Assembly: GCA_946406115.1 (NCBI GenBank)
Contig: OX291544.1
Coordinates: forward strand, 26,367,521-26,431,520
Length of the DNA: 64,000 nucleotides
Source: Apoda limacodes
Lineage: Eukaryota; Arthropoda; Insecta; Lepidoptera; Limacodidae
Direction of reading: 5' to 3'
This document shows, in pieces, positions 43,773 through 55,749 of the stretch. The notes beneath the pieces were generated by a model. That model searched no databases and was not told where the DNA came from. It saw nothing but the letters and a program-made list of their open reading frames with translations. The stretch's first letter is position 1; every line of letters begins with the position of its first letter. Position numbers and translations under genes: made by a program.

Positions 43773-43829
43773 AACCAACCACAGCAAGCCAAGTTATTAA
43801 AGCACCCGAATTAGAAGCCCGAGTATCCG
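43773..43829 (+). CDS. E45, 19-codon exon
   Basis: The acceptor TTTTTTTCCAG and consensus donor TCCG|GTAAGT frame 57 nt, phase 1-1. It encodes EPTTASQVIKAPELEARVS. Confidence 0.8.
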
Positions 43830-46053
43830 GTAAGTTGAACCGAGTAACTATTGCAAATAATAATTTCCTCATACCGCAATAAAATTTGCGTGGTTACAGC
43901 TCGCAGCAGGTCACGCCACTCGACTATGTTCTGGGACCTAATTCTCACTTCATTCGAAATACTTTCGAATTAGAAATTATCAAAAAGATACTATCTCGAA
44001 TATAAAATTAAGAACGTCGACATCATTTTCTAGCTTGCTACATTTTCATATAAATCAAAACAAACTTCGAACAAAATGTCGTTCGAAGCGGTGAAATTTT
44101 TCCATTGTGAACCGATTATGTTGCGGTATACGTGTGTGTTTCACATTTAAGAGCGTTTTTAAAAACGCCCACCTTAATATACTTCTTTTAACGTATTTAA
44201 AGGATTTTAAATTCCACAGATACTTGAAGCTACATTTCACCTGTATTTTATCAATAAAGAAAGATTAAGTAAAACTAAGTTTGTGAAATAAATTCTTATT
44301 CCTAATAATTGGTTCTAAATTTTAAAATGGAACATATTTAGATATAAATGAAAAAAATGTGCTTGTTTTAGTTATGTTCTTTTAATGTTTATTGGTTGAA
44401 AATTATAAGTATTTTTCAAAGGTAAAATGGTTTTTATAAATATGTTTACACGTGAAATTACAGTAAAGAGCAAGAAACTAGAGGAAGACTTATAATTTAC
44501 TTGCGGTCCCGGCGAACGTTGTTCCGCTGCCGTCCCTCTGTAACCTAGCGAACGTTGGTTTTTACCTACAGTGCCCGAGTCCGGCTCGCACTTGGCAGAT
44601 CGAGATAAAAACTATCCTATCTTTTAAGTTGGATCAAATTACAGATAGCTGAATCGCAGAACGTTGTTTCTCTTTTTTAAAACAACTGGTGTGCCACCTA
44701 TTTTGAAAGGGTGGTACTAATTCAGAAACCACAGCGTATGCTTGATCAATCTTTATTTCTCAAATACCTTCCCCGGCGGTGTGCACAACCATTTACCGAA
44801 ATTTCATTACAATAGGTTTACCAGTAGTGCGCAGGTCCGACTCCCACTTGACCCTTTTTTATTTCATATAAACGTTGCCCTAACAATAATAAATACAACT
44901 TAAATTATCCAATTCGGCGCATTCGTTTATATATATATATTTATAACAAAGCGCCATGTATTGAATACTTACTCAATCCAGTTAACAGATATGGCCATCT
45001 GTTAGAATCGTTTGGAGCTAACAGATAATTGTGACACATGTTGGTTATGCTATTAAATTGTAGCTTATATGAAACGTTTATATATTTAACATAGCGCCAT
45101 CTATTGAAGAATTGTTTCGAGCTGACAGACAATAGAATAATTTACAATAAAATAATATTGAGACTATAAATTCAGATGTAAGCTATCCTATCTTTCAAGT
45201 TGGATCAAATTACACAGGGTGTACAAATCAAATTTAAAATCGGTTCAGTAGTTTAGGAGTCCATCGCGGGCAAACAACGTTACACGTATTTTTTATAAAT
45301 ATAGATTATGAAAAAAAATACAGGTAAAAAAAAACTTCTTTGCAAATTCAAGTCTTTTTTTGCCTTTTTAATTACTCTGAGCCACGTTTTAGACATTGTA
45401 GATTTTAGTACATCATTTACAGCGAAAATTGTCACGATTCGAATGCAAAATGTAGTCTCGAATGGTCTTGACCACTCGAAGTAGTTCGAGCGGTTTGCGC
45501 TCGGGAAATGTCGGATACTACATTACCAAAATAGCTTAACTTTATTTTTATTCCAGAAAAGTTCGAATTTGTAGTTTATTTTGAATTCGTGATTAATTGG
45601 CTCCCTGAGTTTTAAGTTGATTCATACCTTTAAAGTATAATAATAAGTTTATTGTTATGTTTTTATTTTTATCTTTATTTTATCGAAACCAGCATTGTTG
45701 ACAGATCGTAAAGTAATTTAGTTAGTTGCTTCGGACGATTGAAATCCGTTTTTGGAAACCTATTGGAATAATTATAGTTTCGATTGATTGATTAAGTCAT
45801 ATTTTAGGGGGGAGGCCCTATTAGGGGAGGTCGTAGAGACTAATCTCGCTATCCGGACAGCGAGATCGTCATCTGGGGCCGTTAGTACGTGCCGAGGCAA
45901 GCCACCTAACTATAGTTTTACGACCATGCCATTGGTTGGTTGGTGGTTGGTCGGGCGGATGATACGTTGTGGATTGCACAATTAGTCGATTCGGGTACGG
46001 CTCTACGTACTGTGAATTTAATCAAGTATGTTAAAAAAGTTCTGTGGTTCCAG
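43830..46053 (+). repeat. Intron 45, repeat-rich
   Basis: 44503-44650 and 45165-45310 are RTE-like 3' ends matching 18812-19036 ('ggtcccggcgaacgttgttc', 'agtttaggagtccatcgcgg'). 44820-44860 is a repeat end, and 45810-45990 a GC-richer unidentified repeat ('gctatccggacagcgagatc'). No intact gene. Confidence 0.6.
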
Positions 46054-46232
46054 ACATAAACTACACCTCAAGCGAGCAATTACAAATTTTAACTTCAGCC
46101 AAATTCTCTAAATATCTGTGGCGTTGTTTATACTTCTATTACCGCAATTTCAATAATTGGGTTTTGGCGTGTTTATTTATTTTTCCATTTCTTTCATTTA
46201 TTTTTATTTATTTACTCGTAAATGTGATGTAA
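46054..46232 (+). CDS. Alternative terminal exon, C-terminal membrane anchor
   Basis: The acceptor CTGTGGTTCCAG leads in phase 1 to DINYTSSEQLQILTSAKFSK, a YLWRCLYFYYRNF segment, and then a hydrophobic span WVLACLFIFPFLSFIFIYLL ending VNVM and TAA at 46230-46232. That is 59 codons with the span at the extreme C-terminus, like a tail anchor or a GPI-type signal. There is no phase-1 donor. In the full gene model this exon is skipped in favour of E46. No AATAAA lies close by. Confidence 0.5.
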
Positions 46233-46641
46233 AACATTGTGTGTAATACTTGCGCGAGAGAAATAACAAACTAGGGTAGGGTAGGGTTGTCATTCTTCGG
46301 AACCATATTATTGCGTGTACTACACGCACTTGGCCGGTTTTCTAGATCGCGGCCAAATCATATTGATCTATCGGTAACAACGTCGGTCATGGTCAGTATC
46401 TGAATGGGTAACAAATTTTGTGACCTCCTCAGTGTTTCGGAGGGCACGTTTAACCGTTGTTCCTGGCTATTGTCTTATGAGTCGTTAAGCCAAGTTAGAG
46501 GCCTTATGAGCACCTTGAAAACTCTGACTGTCTAGCTGCTACTAGCTCGAAAACGTCCACCAACAAACATGGTTGACTGTGGTGTAAGTGTATAAGCTAG
46601 AGGCGAAATATGGTTATCTAATTCCTTTAAAACTTTTTCAG
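46233..46641 (+). repeat. Repeat scraps before E46
   Basis: 46290-46345 is the 'cacgcacttggccggttttc' repeat end. 46430-46520 matches the repeat near 33730 ('cctcagtgtttcggagggca'). Confidence 0.6.
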
Positions 46642-46683
46642 AAACCTCCCTATCACAAAAATATAGCGGACTCTTCAAACCAG
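46642..46683 (+). CDS. E46, 14-codon exon
   Basis: The acceptor ACTTTTTCAG and donor CCAG|GTAATT frame 42 nt, phase 1-1. It encodes ETSLSQKYSGLFKP. Confidence 0.7.
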
Positions 46684-46973
46684 GTAATTTTCGTATTATC
46701 TCTGTCAATGTTCCTTCTATTATATTCTTATCAATTTACCACCAGGGCTGGCCCTAGCTTTTCACGGAAATTGATTGTTGTCTATTTGCTTGCAAAACCG
46801 ATGCAGAAATATTTGAGATCCACAGGGTTTGTCATAAAAACACGTGGTCTACCGCCTTTTTACCATATATCGGTAAATACACACTAAAGGTTCTATGTCA
46901 ACTGGCCCAGTAACTCTTGTGTAAAGAGTAAACAAACAAACGGGCTTGCTTCACCTATTTCAATTTCCATCAG

Positions 46974-47224
46974 GTATATTTTTTTTTGTCTTTTCTATTA
47001 TGTTCACATACGATAGTAAGTATCCATTTAGCATCGGCGTTCGGCGATTTTGTGACTACATCGATGCTGCATTGTATTTTGGTGAATTGCTGCTTTTGAT
47101 CGGGGTATTAAAATCGCGGACATGGCTACTTTTACGACATGCTACAACACATTTCGAAGACTTTTCACGTAGAAAACGTGGTGTCAAATCCACTCAATCT
47201 CTGCATCGAGCTTCTGAAAAGTAA
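46974..47224 (+). CDS. Possible hydrophobic alternative exon
   Basis: The acceptor AATTTCCATCAG opens phase 1 for 83 codons to TAA at 47222-47224. It has two hydrophobic parts (IFFFVFSIMF and ALYFGELLLLIGVL) and a basic tail (FSRRKRGVKS). An internal consensus donor GATA|GTAAGT at 47016 would instead make a 42-nt phase 1-1 exon (GIFFFVFSIMFTYD) spliced to E47. Either form adds a hydrophobic piece. The T-rich DNA makes chance possible. Confidence 0.35.
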
Positions 47225-47287
47225 CTTAGTCACCGGTTGCCAATTTTTCTGTTGGTTAATTTTCAGGAAAAATATTTTTTTTTTCAG

Positions 47288-47362
47288 GCCCTCTCATTCA
47301 AACGCCTACTCTTACCACTAAAGGCATTTTTACCGAACCACCAGACATTCTGGATGTAGCAA
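47288..47362 (+). CDS. E47, 25-codon exon
   Basis: The acceptor TTTTTTTTTCAG and consensus donor GCAA|GTAAGT frame 75 nt, phase 1-1. It encodes GPLIQTPTLTTKGIFTEPPD plus ILDVA. Confidence 0.8.
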
Positions 47363-47493
47363 GTAAGTCCAGTTAGTAGTAACATTGATCTTCACTTTAG
47401 CAAGTTAACTATTGTGTGTATAACATTATGTCATGATTACAAAATATCAAATAGTTTCCCAACATTCGTTACACATGCAATTTTATTTTTCAG

Positions 47494-47580
47494 TATCGCC
47501 TTCGGAATCTTTAATAAACTGCAATCGGCTTGAAGAAGCTACCTTGACGGACCCCATACTTTACAGATATGTTGCGCTAG
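47494..47580 (+). CDS. E48, 29-codon exon
   Basis: The acceptor TTATTTTTCAG and donor CTAG|GTAATT frame 87 nt, phase 1-1. It encodes ISPSESLINCNRLEEATLTD... and ends YRYVAL. Confidence 0.75.
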
Positions 47581-48237
47581 GTAATTATGGCATCAAATTG
47601 AGCAAATTACTGTTACTCGTGTGAGGGGTGCACAACATTTCGATGCTTTTATTGAAAAGTAATCTCACTTATTTACCAAGTTACTTTATTTATTATTCAC
47701 TTATTCTTTAAAACTGATCAATTTTTAATACTTTACTTTTATGTATGTGCCATACCTAGTTACATAACTAGGCACGAATTACGAAAACAGTATTAATTGG
47801 ATCAATTAAATGACGGACTATTTACTTCTGTAGGGTATAAGTATATACGTCACGGTGTTAATCCCCAAAGGGGGATATAGGGGCGGGATATACACCTGCC
47901 TCTTTTTAACATAGACATAGAGAACTGGACACCGCATTTCTTAGCAAGCTTTTCTTTAGGATGATCAACAATGTGAGGCAATTGCGCAGTTCATATGATA
48001 GATTACAGAACTCAAATTCTATGCTGTTCTCCAAACAGTTTAGTCGTGCGTGATAGGTGGTGAGCCCATCGCTAAAACACAGGCCTTAACATTAAATGTC
48101 GTCGTAAATCTACCTGCTTTAAATATATAATAACAAACTAGAGACAGAATAATATGTCCCCTTTTCTTATTCTTGACGATCTGTATAAAGTAAGTATGTA
48201 TTGGAGAAGGAGAATATAACTTGAATATCATTTATAG
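47581..48237 (+). repeat. Intron 48, dispersed repeat
   Basis: 47850-48145 is the family with 'ccccaaagggggatatag', 'cgtgataggtggtgagccc' and a 3' 'aatatgtcccctttt' part. The rest is AT-rich. Confidence 0.6.
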
Positions 48238-48282
48238 AATCATATCTAAAAGCTGCAAAAGAAGAATGGAGATCGAGAAACA
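48238..48282 (+). CDS. E49, 15-codon exon
   Basis: The acceptor ATCATTTATAG and consensus donor AACA|GTAAGT frame 45 nt, phase 1-1. It encodes ESYLKAAKEEWRSRN. Charged and helical. Confidence 0.7.
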
Positions 48283-49217
48283 GTAAGTTTGACAATAATT
48301 AAGTCCTTAGTATGAGAAATCTCAGAGATAATAAGAGTGAAACTGAGTGTCTGTAGGTAACACTTTCCTTAAAATAGAGTTAATAAATCAAGGTAGCCAA
48401 GTTGTAAATTGAAGCTGTAGTAAATAGTCCTTGGAACTTAGCACCCGAAAACTATTGTAGGCCATCATTTTTGACTTCCACCACTGGACATAGGCTTTCA
48501 CTTACATTTTCAATATAAACTGATTTAAACCGCTCGCATTTAGCAACTTCCTACGGCGCAACTAAGCTGACAGTCTCTTAGTGTAACGCAGTGTGGGACA
48601 GTGTGTTTTTATGATCACGGACATCAATTTGCTATCTTGTTACTAAACTATGTAACCTGCCTATAGTTTCAGCTAAAGTTTATTCTAGTAGTTAGTTTAG
48701 TTTATTCTATATCTGCTACTTTAGTTCTCTTATCATCATCAGCTTATTTTGGGCCACTGCTAGACTCTTTAAGCCTTCTCCATGGCATGCCACTTTTGGT
48801 GGTGTTTCACCTTCGGCATTTAGGTACTTCTAGTACTTGTATGTTATTCCTTGATAATAATCTTATTACCTACTCTGGTTCTCAAATTGGTGACCATATA
48901 CTGAAAACTACTGAATACAATAATGTATATTTTTCACTTGGCTTTGACTGAAAAGAACAGTTATTAAAAGTAGCGACTACATAAAATTGATGAAGATTTA
49001 AATTTTATTTTAGGGTGTCAAATAGATTAAACTTTCTACCATCGAACCGCTCGCCACCGGCAGAGAATTCATTTTCACACCTAGAACCTAAATGGTCACG
49101 TACAGAGCGGTTTCAGAGGAACTTCCCCTCACGAACGCTTGGATTGTGGAATGAGCTCGGCCAAAAAAGTTTTACGAAATCCCGATTTATAAATCTTATA
49201 ACCTTTTTTTCCTTTAG
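48283..49217 (+). other. Intron 49 with LINE remnant
   Basis: 48480-48860 carries weak repeat scraps. 49030-49205 is a reverse-transcriptase C-terminal remnant, listed separately. Confidence 0.5.
49030..49205 (+). mobile_element. Non-LTR element C-terminal fragment
   Basis: It reads FSHLEPKWSRTERFQRNFPS then RTLGLWNEL, matching the frame at 55430-55545 in the longer copy. It is truncated on both sides and ends beside E50's acceptor, so part of that acceptor context may be element-derived. Confidence 0.7.
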
Positions 49218-49307
49218 TTGCGTGCAGAGGTATGGTTCTAGAGTGCATAGAAAAGCACGGACCCACCGAATCACAAAGCTATTATAAATACAAACCAATT
49301 ATCAGAG
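49218..49307 (+). CDS. E50, 30-codon exon
   Basis: The acceptor TTTTTTTCCTTTAG and consensus donor AGAG|GTAAGT frame 90 nt, phase 1-1. It encodes IACRGMVLECIEKHGPTESQ... and ends YYKYKPIIR. An earlier possible donor, AGAG|GTATGG at 49230, would give a 12-nt version. Confidence 0.75.
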
Positions 49308-50319
49308 GTAAGTGAAAAATTGTTGAAGTTGTACAAAGATCATAAAGTTATTCCACTGTGCAAGCAAAGAATAGTCCAAGTTTAAATACTAAAGTCTTTA
49401 ATTCTTATAATTTGTTTATTACGCTACTGGAAGCAAATAGAGCCCACTTTATTTTATATTTTTTTAGGTACTTCATGTATTTTAATATTTTATAGTTCTT
49501 AGAAACTTTTTTACTTTGTGGGTGAGGGAAAAATAGAAATGTTATGCTATATGATATAAGGCCTGTTTGAAATAAGACCACTGAATCAAGTTTCATTCGA
49601 TCGTTTTATGACTTTTCGTTTATATATTTCACACAGGATTTTTTTTAACAATAATACGTTAGGCCAGTACACGTTTAACCATACTGGCCCACGAATAACT
49701 ATAGCCGGTGGGGCTACTGGTGTTAAATAGTTAGCAATGGCCTATTCATGAGTGCAATAGCGATACTAAGGGTCGCTGCGACACACTTTAAATAAATCTT
49801 GGTGCACAGTGGCTTGCTTGTTTACAAATGGCCACACATTGAATCTGTCTCACACGTTCAACTGTCTAAGCTTATCGAATTGTATCAAAAAAAGCAATAT
49901 TTTTATGCGCTGCTGCAGTAGCTGTATCAACATCCAAATTCCATCAATCTCCATGCATAAATGGGGGATTGGCCGTTGCGCGTTGTATGAAAGCGGCACC
50001 GTGATGGCTCGTCGTGGCGCATTGCTGAGCGTGAGCCAGGATGGCCCATTGTGTACTGCTGCCTTTACCTGGGTTTTATAACCTACACTGCTGAAATCAT
50101 TTTATAGCTTAAAATCAGCATTAATTATTCTGACATATTTCAATTAAGAACATTTAAAAATTTTTGCTAAGAGTGTAATTTTTTTGGCCATTACTTAATT
50201 TGGTTCAGAGTTTACGTAGTGAGTGAGCCTTATTTAGCACTGGTTCTTTTGGAAATTTAAGCTAAAAAAAAGTGGAGTTTTAGAAAGCTTGCTATTGCAA
50301 ATCAATTTATTTATTGTAG
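49308..50319 (+). other. Intron 50
   Basis: 49660-50080 holds an unidentified GC-richer repeat ('gatggctcgtcgtggcgca') with fragments open on both strands. The rest is AT-rich. Confidence 0.5.
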
Positions 50320-50397
50320 ATATATCACAATACACGCAGTCTGATATTCCACCACTGAGGGATCAATGCACTGTTATCAGCCCTGAGGAGTCTACTG
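50320..50397 (+). CDS. E51, 26-codon exon
   Basis: The acceptor TTTATTGTAG and consensus donor ACTG|GTAAGT frame 78 nt, phase 1-1. It encodes DISQYTQSDIPPLRDQCTVI... and ends SPEEST. Confidence 0.8.
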
Positions 50398-50490
50398 GTA
50401 AGTCAGAAAGATTAAATGCATTTCTTTACTTTGCAATTTAGATAATTGATCGTGAGGTATAACAATGTAAAGATTGTGCTTAAGTATCTA

Positions 50491-51213
50491 CCAGCGTTGC
50501 CAGATATAATTTTTGCCAAGTCGCGATTTAGGACCTTTTTGAGTGAAGAAAGCGGGATACTTTCGTCGAAAGCGGGACATAGTAAAAAAAACGTAGGTAT
50601 ATAATCAAAATTTTTTGAATATACATCTTTTTATTTGAGTTCAAATTACGTTTACGTGACAATAAACCTAGGTACCTAGTAAAAATATCCATAGAAAATG
50701 TATTTTAATAAAAATTTGATATTTTAAATCAGATTTACCCTATCGTTAAATAGTTGAGTCTATTCGTCTTCTAAATAAAAAAAAATAAAAAAAAAACAGA
50801 AATCAAAATCAAAAAGTGTTACAAACAAAAAGTGTTACAAATTGCAACTTACAAAAGGAGAATAATTATTTATAAGAATTGCTTATTCATGATATTTTTA
50901 TGAAGATTAAACTTGTTTTAAAGTATCCTTTTTCTCTTTAATAAAGATGAAGAACTCTTCACAGGATAGCTGTAGATTAAACTGGATGAGTAATTCTGCT
51001 TTCATTAAATTTACTTAGCATTTATTTCTAGCATCCAACCATTTAAAATTCATCTACAAAAAAACGCGTTCAGGAAAGTAGTTTGATGTTGGGATACTTA
51101 ATATCTCAGTACGCTGCAGGCGCGGTCGAGTTATTCTCAAAAAGCGGGATTGAGCCTGTCCCGCGTGGGACATTTCATTTTGATTTAAAAGTCGGGACGT
51201 CTGGCAACGCTGG
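50491..51213. mobile_element. DNA transposon fragment with perfect 14-bp terminal repeats
   Basis: The left end CCAGCGTTGCCAGA and right end TCTGGCAACGCTGG are exact inverses. Subterminal 'gaaagcgggac' and 'tgtcccgcgtggga' motifs are also related. The interior is AT-rich without an intact transposase, so it is non-autonomous. Confidence 0.75.
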
Positions 51214-51305
51214 AGCTACATGTAAGTTTTTAAGGATCCCTCGATTAATGAGTCTCTCGCAATTTTTTCTTTGTACTTTAAATGTGTTTACATTTTGTTT
51301 AACAG

Positions 51306-51371
51306 ACGAAGACACTGATGAAGAAAGGCAAAAAGGAGTGTCTGGGGTTTCAAAAGCGCGGTCTATTAGAG
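51306..51371 (+). CDS. E52, 22-codon acidic exon
   Basis: The acceptor TTTGTTTAACAG and donor AGAG|GTAACA frame 66 nt, phase 1-1. It encodes DEDTDEERQKGVSGVSKARS plus IR. Confidence 0.75.
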
Positions 51372-51953
51372 GTAACATTTTATTACTTATACAGTATAAG
51401 TGATCATAAGTTATACAGTATTAAGTATAAGTATTGTCAAGTATGCTCTATTTATATCTCGTAAAATTAAATTAATTATTAAATGAGATGCCTTGATTTC
51501 CTTATAAATTAAACTAGAAATAAACAATAATTGAAATTATAACATATCCCAAAAAAATATTTTTTATCAAACAGTTTTTTTAGCTTAAAACTAAATCAAA
51601 GACAAAAATTATTTTTTTGTATACAAATTTTCATGATAAATTGTCAATATATTATCTAATATCATTTCTTACGGCATACAAAAATAAAATACGAAATAAC
51701 AAAATTAAATTGTTTTTCAACCAGATTAATAAATTAACCAGAACATTAATCTTATTAACTTTTGTTACGAATATATATTTAATTGAAATAAATTTATTAA
51801 CCATAAAAAAATTATTCCCGAGGTTTTCTAAAATCGTCTAAATTCTGAATTTAACGCCATTAGCGTTGATTTAAATAAAATGTCAAAGAGAAAACCACAT
51901 TATTTTTAATTATTTTTCAGTATAATCATTCTCCTTTTACATTTTCATTACAG

Positions 51954-52019
51954 AATCTCAGCAGAGACCATCACAAAGAATATCAAAACAAGCATCGTCA
52001 ACTTTGCACCCGAAACAAG
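51954..52019 (+). CDS. E53, 22-codon exon
   Basis: The acceptor TTTTCATTACAG and donor CAAG|GTATTT frame 66 nt, phase 1-1. It encodes ESQQRPSQRISKQASSTLHP plus KQ. Confidence 0.75.
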
Positions 52020-52733
52020 GTATTTTTTTGAGCCACAGTTCTGAAAACCATTTCCCTTTGATTTTTTTTTAAATGTGAGGTATCAAATTAAATGGCTTCA
52101 TAAGCCGTACCTAAAAATATACTATACTATTACCTTTCGACCACTTGTTTTCTAAAAATCCAAAAGGTATTTTCAAAACATACCAAGTTTGGGCTCGTCC
52201 AGATAGATGACGGCTTAGTAAATTTTGGTAAAATATACCATAAATGATAGATAATATCCTCATATTTAACCCCAAGAAAGTCATTTTCAAAATATTTTGA
52301 TTTATACATTTTTTTTATTTTTACAATGTCTTCTTTAAACTTGAGTATTTTTTGAAAATTATAATAAGTGTAATCGTCATGTACCTACTGGTAAGTACTT
52401 GGAATAAGCAAAAGGGGATAGTGATGATTCGTTTGATACCCCCTCAAATAGGGTTGTTCCATCTAACAACAAAGTAGCAGAATTGTTATCGGTTCGCTTT
52501 TCATTAGCTTTTGTTAGCAAAATCTGAATTTTAGCGTTTCCTTTAAGCAGTTTTCTTACGAAATATAACAAAAAAGACCCATGTCGGAAAGTGGATCGTC
52601 CTTATCACCGGAAACCACGAATTTTATTACGATTCGATGCCTAGCATCCGTGCTCGATAAAATGAGAAATAAACCCTTGAGTATATACCAGACTTTCAAG
52701 CTTATCAGTCATCAACTCATCACACTCTTACAG
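52020..52733 (+). other. Intron 53
   Basis: AT-rich, about 710 bp. No gene or repeat family was recognised. Confidence 0.45.
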
Positions 52734-52817
52734 AGTTGACGCCGACTCCGAGTCGAGTGGCTTCACCAGTAAAATCAACAACTAGGAAGTCCGAAGACAT
52801 TAATGATACAAGGACAG
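52734..52817 (+). CDS. E54, 28-codon exon
   Basis: The first AG of CTCTTACAGAG is used; donor ACAG|GTAAAA. It has 84 nt, phase 1-1, and encodes ELTPTPSRVASPVKSTTRKS... and ends DINDTRT. Confidence 0.75.
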
Positions 52818-53302
52818 GTAAAATGAACTGTATTCTAGATAAATATTTTCAAAAAAAAACACATTAAACACAATATAATATAATATTTAATACTGTTGAA
52901 TACTAAAACCAAATAACTTAGAGAGCGCCCTGACGGTAAGTTAGTATATCATCTTACATACTGGCGAATGTTCACGAAATTTAATTAGGGCTGTGGAATT
53001 TTGTAAACAAGGTAACTGACAAAAACGTGTACATGGACAATACTTCACCGTAAACCAGTCACATAATCTTCCTGTATGTTAATCAGGTTTAGCTTCATTG
53101 TCATAAACGAGTTTTTCGCAAAGATGTTCTTCTTATTGTATTCTTAGTACTTTGCGAAGAAATGATGAAAAACACATAAAGTTCACATGTAAAATAGATT
53201 CCACCTATTTCACCATATTCATATCACAATGAAATGGTCTAGGTTTTATACCACTAAAGTAGCAAACAAGCTCACCCGTGGATCCGCCTATCTATTATTA
53301 CT

Positions 53303-53712
53303 GCAAGGAAACTGCTAGTCTAAGATCAACAATTAGGAAGATATAGCTCTTTCTAGTTTGACAGCTGTCATCAAAAATAAAGATCTTGATGAGATCTGTC
53401 ATTTCTGCAAGGAAACTGCTAGTCTAAGATCAATAGTGAGGGAGATATAGCTCTTTCTAGTTTGACATCTGTCATCAAAAATAAAGATCCTGATGAGATC
53501 TATCATTTCTGAAAGGAAACTGCTAGTCTAAGATCAATAGTTAGTGAGATATAGCTCTTTCTAGTTTGACAGCTGTCATCGAAATAAAGATCTTGATGAG
53601 ATCTATCATTTTTGCAAGTAAACTGCTAGTCTAAGATCAATAGTGAGGGAGATATAGCTCTTGCTAGTTTGACACCTGTCATCAAAAATAAAGATCTTGA
53701 TGAGACCTATGG
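53303..53712 (+). repeat. ~104-bp tandem repeat, 4 copies
   Basis: Each unit contains 'aaactgctagtctaagatca', 'gagatatagctctttctag' and 'tcatcaaaaataaagatc'. Copies differ at only a few positions, so the array is young. Confidence 0.9.
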
Positions 53713-54440
53713 TTTTTATTGTAGTCAGTTAGTGTTCTGAAGTTTTCTTATCTTAAGTTATAAAGAGACAAACAAGTTGAATGGTCACTTAGTATTAAGT
53801 GGTAGGTACTGTATGTTATGTAACATTAGAAGGAAATTTTACTTTTCACTTTGATGAATGAATAAAATATACCTACCTATATTAAAGTACTTAGTGCGCG
53901 CCCTGTTCAAGAAACAAAAAAAAACTCAAAATACGGTTAGGGCTGTCGTATGTTTTAATAATTTCTTTGTATTATAAAAACTGTCAAAAACGTGTTCCTA
54001 TAGATCATAGATGTTTACTTTATCTTTGCTATAGATGTATACATGACGTCATCCAGTGACATAATCTATACGTCAAACATGGCTAGGTCTAGTCTTTCTA
54101 TATCTATGGTTAGGTCACAGAATATATATACGCTTAAATTACATAGGCAGTAAAAATATACATTGAACTCGGCTGTACAAGATGTAAGAGTGCGGCGAAG
54201 GGCTTAAAGCACTTAGTGTGGAGTGATTTTTTTTATATATTTATTATGTGGTTAGGTTCACTCGAGTTTTAATGCAATATTGAAGCGTCCCCTCACCGCA
54301 CCGCCTCACCACACTTTTGTCACCTGTTTTTCTCCAAAGATATTCTACTTATAGTATTCTAAGTACTTTTTCTGTATGAAGGTATACTGCGTCATCTTTC
54401 CTTGGCCTCTCCCAATCTGTTAAGGGCCCTCTTACAGTCC

Positions 54441-54667
54441 ACTAGCGCCGCCATTAGATATTCTCAATTTTCTCTTCGTCGAAAACGAATTTTTTAAATT
54501 CAAATGTTGCAAATATAAAACTAGTTATAAGCTATTTTTAGAAGGTTTTATATAGTTTCTAAATAATATATGTGAGTTGTAGTTGGCATTTCTGCTAAAA
54601 ACGGCCACTTTTAGCGGAAATGCCAACTACTAAGAGAAAATGAGGAATAACTAATGGCGGCGCTAGT
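54441..54667. mobile_element. MITE with 17-bp terminal repeats and inner hairpin
   Basis: The ends are 'actagcgccgccattag' and 'ctaatggcggcgctagt'. The centre folds on 'tagttggcatttc' against 'gaaatgccaacta'. 227 bp, no coding capacity. Confidence 0.8.
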
Positions 54668-55139
54668 TAGCTGCTATATGCGCCTTAAAGCGGATCATCA
54701 TCATCATATAACGCTCTACAGCGCCGTGTGCAGCATCTTTCCAAACCCATGCAAAAATAGCTTCAAATAAAAAAAAAAGTATCAATTAATAATAGATGTG
54801 GCACCTACTAAAGATAAATTGGTTTTTTTTAAATACTTCTTATTAGTTGACTTAGCAGACTTTGTTCTTATAGTTGCTTTTGCGCTGCAGCCAAAGAAAA
54901 TATATTCTAATAAACTGTAGCGCTATCTTTCGGCCCACCGCGTTTAATCGCTCACCCGCGCTATCTCTCCGTTTTCGCTTAGCTTTCTTTCTGGTTTTTT
55001 TTTCATTTGGCTCAGCTTCTGAGGGTTGTAGTTCTTAAATAGCCTACCACTTCCTCAAACATTGATCCGACTGGTTGCTACAAAGATTAGCGCGTTTCGA
55101 CAAAAAAAAACTTCTTTAGCTATAATATATTAGTATAGT

Positions 55140-55712
55140 GCTTCACGTCGGGGCAAAGGTTGTTACTTTACAAGTCGCAAGTTCGGCCCCATATAGAGTA
55201 CTGCTGCCATCTCTGGGCAGGTGCACCCGGATACCAGCTTGGCCCTTTTGACTCGGTTCAACGACGGGCTGTAAGAATTGTCGACGATTCCAAACTCACT
55301 TGCGGTATCGAGCCCTTAAGTCTGAGGAGAGACTTTGCCTCACTGTGTGTGTTCTACCGCTTGTACAATGGGTTGTGTTCTGAGGAATTGTTCGAAATGA
55401 TGCCCACGGCTACTTTCTACCATCGCACCGCTCGCCATCGGCAGGGAATTCATTCGCACACTTAAGAACCTAAATGGTCGCGTACAGTGCGGTTTCAGAG
55501 AAACTTCCTCCCGCGAACGCTTTAGTTGTGGAATGAGCTCCCTGCCAATGTTTTCTGCAAGGACTACAGTATGGAGTTCTTCAAGAAAGAAGTTATTAGA
55601 TTTCTGAAGGGTCGGCAACGCGCAAGTGAAACCCCTGGTGTTGCAAGCGTCCATAGGCTACGGTGACCGCTTACCATCAGGCGGGCCGTAAGCTTGTTTG
55701 CCACCTTAGTGG

Positions 55713-55746
<34 letters not shown>
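55140..55746 (+). mobile_element. 5'-truncated non-LTR retrotransposon with poly(A) tail
   Basis: The frame 55160-55465 reads YKSQVRPHIEYCCHLWAGAP..., VQRRAVRIVDD and DFASLCVFYRLYNGLCSEEL, the reverse-transcriptase C-terminus of a CR1/jockey-type element. After a shift it continues to the 3' tail 'gcaagcgtccataggctacg', 'ttagtggtatt' and a run of about 30 A. Its 5' truncation and A-tail fit target-primed reverse transcription. It identifies the many tail scraps elsewhere in the window. Confidence 0.85.

Positions 55747-55749
<3 letters not shown>

Noticed and set aside
45557..45615. 19-codon phase-1 frame to TAA after TTTTTATTCCAG
   Set aside because: Short, in repeat-rich DNA, and only out-of-phase donors.
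49809..50081. 90-codon open frame
   Set aside because: No ATG start, open on both strands because of composition, repeat-like; not a gene.
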